From Thuidium tamariscinum (taxonomy: Eukaryota > Streptophyta > Bryopsida > Hypnales > Thuidiaceae): DNA of 64,000 bases. The position numbers were made by a program, and so were the translations under genes. The stretch is taken from positions 36,442,821-36,506,820 of the forward strand of contig OX344750.2 of NCBI GenBank assembly GCA_947034885.2. Direction: 5' to 3'. Of this stretch, positions 62,076 to 64,000 are shown one piece after another; positions within the stretch are counted from its first letter, which is position 1, and every line of letters begins with the position of its first letter. The notes under the pieces were generated by a model, which had not been told where the DNA came from, searched no databases, and worked only from the letters and a program-made list of their open reading frames with translations.

Positions 62076-64000
62076 CTAAACGTCCACCCTCAATTGCTCA
62101 TCTATGGAAGTGAAGTGCTGGAAAAATGCCCTGAAATGTCGGAAAGTTATATCTACGTCCTCAGTACTGCACATTTCTCGCACACTGCACACACGAACAT
62201 GTAACGAGTTGAATCAGCCATGGAAACATCATCACGCATAAACTCCAAACTAAAATATGACAGATCAATCTAGCAAGTGAAGGATCGACGCGTTTACACC
62301 CTGCTATTACATTTCGAAGAAACATTCTACAGCAAATAAGTCCTTTGCACAGACTGTCAGTTTTTTAGTTTCTTACAAAATTATGCTTTATCAAACAAAT
62401 GTTTTACAGTTATTTCTTTGATTTTATATTATTTTCAGCTGTTTCAGTCTTCCTAATTTTGTAACAGCAATCAAAACTTTACCTTAGATTTATTCTTAAT
62501 TTGATTTTTTGACTCAAAAGAAATTACAATGAAGGGATCGTTTGTAAAATTTTAACAACGTGACTCATTGACCAGTCGCATTATTTCAATGGCTTCTTAT
62601 GCCCAGAATTGTAACAAGAGTATGAAGGATACCTGTGCATGGAAAGTAGGGGCAACCCACAGTCAACCAGTCGAATTCCATATCCCGCAGCTAATATTGA
62701 ACTCACTGTAGAGCAACAACCCATATCCCTTGCCACAGGAAAATTCTACAGTCACCAAAACAAGGATAAATTAATAAGATCCAAAATACCCAATGTCATT
62801 ATCTGGAATTCCTGATCAAAAAAATTCATACAAAAATAAACACTTAAAAAAGAGATACTAAAAAGCGAGCGTCTACAAGGTACAGAATCCATTTACACGC
62901 GGTGCTTTTCGTAAGGGTTGAAAGTCACCCATTTAAAATGCAAGGGTCATGCAAACATGTGACTAGTAGGATGAGATAATTCTAGGTTCATTCAGTCTAA
63001 GATACTTTCATGAGATACATTGCATATGCAATACTCATGATTCAAGGGTAGTTTGGGCTCGTAATTGAGACCTTACTACTTCAAACCTCAACAATTCACA
63101 ACTTATACATAGTGTTCAAATAATAAATTATTAGAGCGTTGAAAATCCTCTCAAAAATGGGGACTAAAACCACCAGAAACAGTTCATTCTAATAATGGAA
63201 ACCATGGGAATGAGTTCACCACACTACACTACAACCAAACGCACGCCAGTCATGAGAAAGCTACAAACCTGAGTCGGGATGCTGCTCCGTTTAGCCACTT
63301 CCCGAAATAGAAACGACGTTACAATGTCATTCGAGTTGCCGGCATCGTGCTTCAGGACAAGGCCATCTCGGAGTTTGGGTTGATGGAATGTTTCTTCCTG
63401 ACCTGGTAAACTCACTTGGGAAGGGTGCATTGCATCCGCCATGTCAGCTGACACTACACAAGTCAACACAAATAGCGTGGAGTTAGCATTCAAATAGCAC
63501 CCACAGCTACACCCTGCAAATTCGGGATGTGGCAGCTACGACAGCTGAGATCAGAGAAATGAAAGCCAGGGCCAATACACCACTCATTTCAAATACTATG
63601 AGAGATGGCGAGAGTTTGAATTGTGTGATTATACCTTCACATTAATTTTGGTTTCGAAGCTCTGCTTTGTGTGACAACATAATACCATATATTCAACTAA
63701 TAACCATTCAGTTAGATATTTGATAATAACCGTTCAAATTTCATAAATTTTAATATTTAATATTTTACTACAGTTTTCACTCTAGTCTGTCTCAAATACT
63801 GTGAATTCTAATATTACTGCCACTCGAAAATTTACATGATTCTAGAATTAGTGCGAGTTATTCAAGGCATAGTAGTTGAAATAAGTTGTGTACCACGCAC
63901 GCATAAACCGAGTCCCTGCTATGCACTTACCAATCAATGATCTTCGAATAGCGCGCTCTACAACCCCTTCACTATCTGTACCCCGAGCAAGCCACCTAGC
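62076..64000 (-). CDS. Aspartyl aminopeptidase (M18 family), C-terminal part, cut by window end
   Basis: M18 enzymes remove N-terminal Asp or Glu from peptides using two zinc ions. Four exons on the minus strand join in phase: 63931-64000 (continuing outside), 63269-63453, 62633-62745 and 62076-62184, giving about 157 residues to the stop. The order of motifs matches the family C-terminus: VERAIRRSLIVSADMADAMH (Asp of SADMA is a zinc ligand), LVLKHDAGN, VTSFLFREVA, DMGCCST, GYGIRLVDCG, LSMH (zinc His), REMCSTEDV and a short tail ending VDV. Several usually invariant sites differ: the KHNANQRYAT block reads KHDAGNSNDIVT, CGST is CCST, and STIGPILASG is STVSSILAAG. It is open throughout with good splice sites, so it may be a diverged paralogue with altered substrate use, or a slowly decaying copy. 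Confidence 0.85.

Noticed and set aside
63931-64000. Possible guanylate kinase fragment because of RGTDSE
   Set aside because: Joining this exon to the next gives SLIVSADMADAMH, which fits M18 aspartyl aminopeptidase much better, and the following exons confirm it.

Overview
The window looks like nuclear DNA of a land plant. Five multi-exon genes with GT-AG introns encode plant protein families, and they sit in AT-rich intergenic DNA full of small inverted-repeat transposons. The complete two-domain chloroplast D-Ala-D-Ala ligase, the moderate introns (mostly under 1 kb) and the single TMK-type receptor kinase make a non-seed plant (bryophyte or lycophyte) my best guess. That placement is inference; I cannot name a species.

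Layout. Bases 1-15,000 hold no gene I can support: AT-rich DNA with MITE-like elements, a 1-kb foldback hairpin (6562-7558) and an unusual G-richer block (11842-13413) punctuated by about 30 copies of a CCAANTTGG-like motif. Genes 1 and 2 follow on the + strand: a 25-exon D-alanine-D-alanine ligase (15585-25120) and an 8-exon secreted purple acid phosphatase (27937-32134). Bases 32,135-45,300 are nested repeats, including elements with perfect terminal repeats flanked by TTAA. Gene 3 (45305-49878, +) is a TMK-type LRR receptor kinase in 3 exons. More TTAA-flanked elements and tandem duplications fill 50,000-55,000. Gene 4 (56921-59948, +) is a 6-exon secreted alpha-carbonic anhydrase. Gene 5 (62076-64000, -) is the 3' part of an M18 aspartyl aminopeptidase cut off by the window end; it was found by joining short exons.

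The genes do not form a pathway. The ligase points to plastid peptidoglycan precursor synthesis, the phosphatase and carbonic anhydrase are predicted to be secreted or extracytoplasmic, TMK is a plasma-membrane receptor kinase, and the aminopeptidase a peptide-trimming enzyme.

The most interesting signal is the TTAA element family. Its ends read TTAA-CCCCTAAAGGACC or TTAA-CCCTTAAAYGACG, and one insertion can be compared with an unoccupied related copy in the same window that carries a single TTAA. This is the signature of piggyBac-type transposition, which is little known in plants. All exon joins were made by eye with reading-phase checks; repeat boundaries are approximate unless stated.
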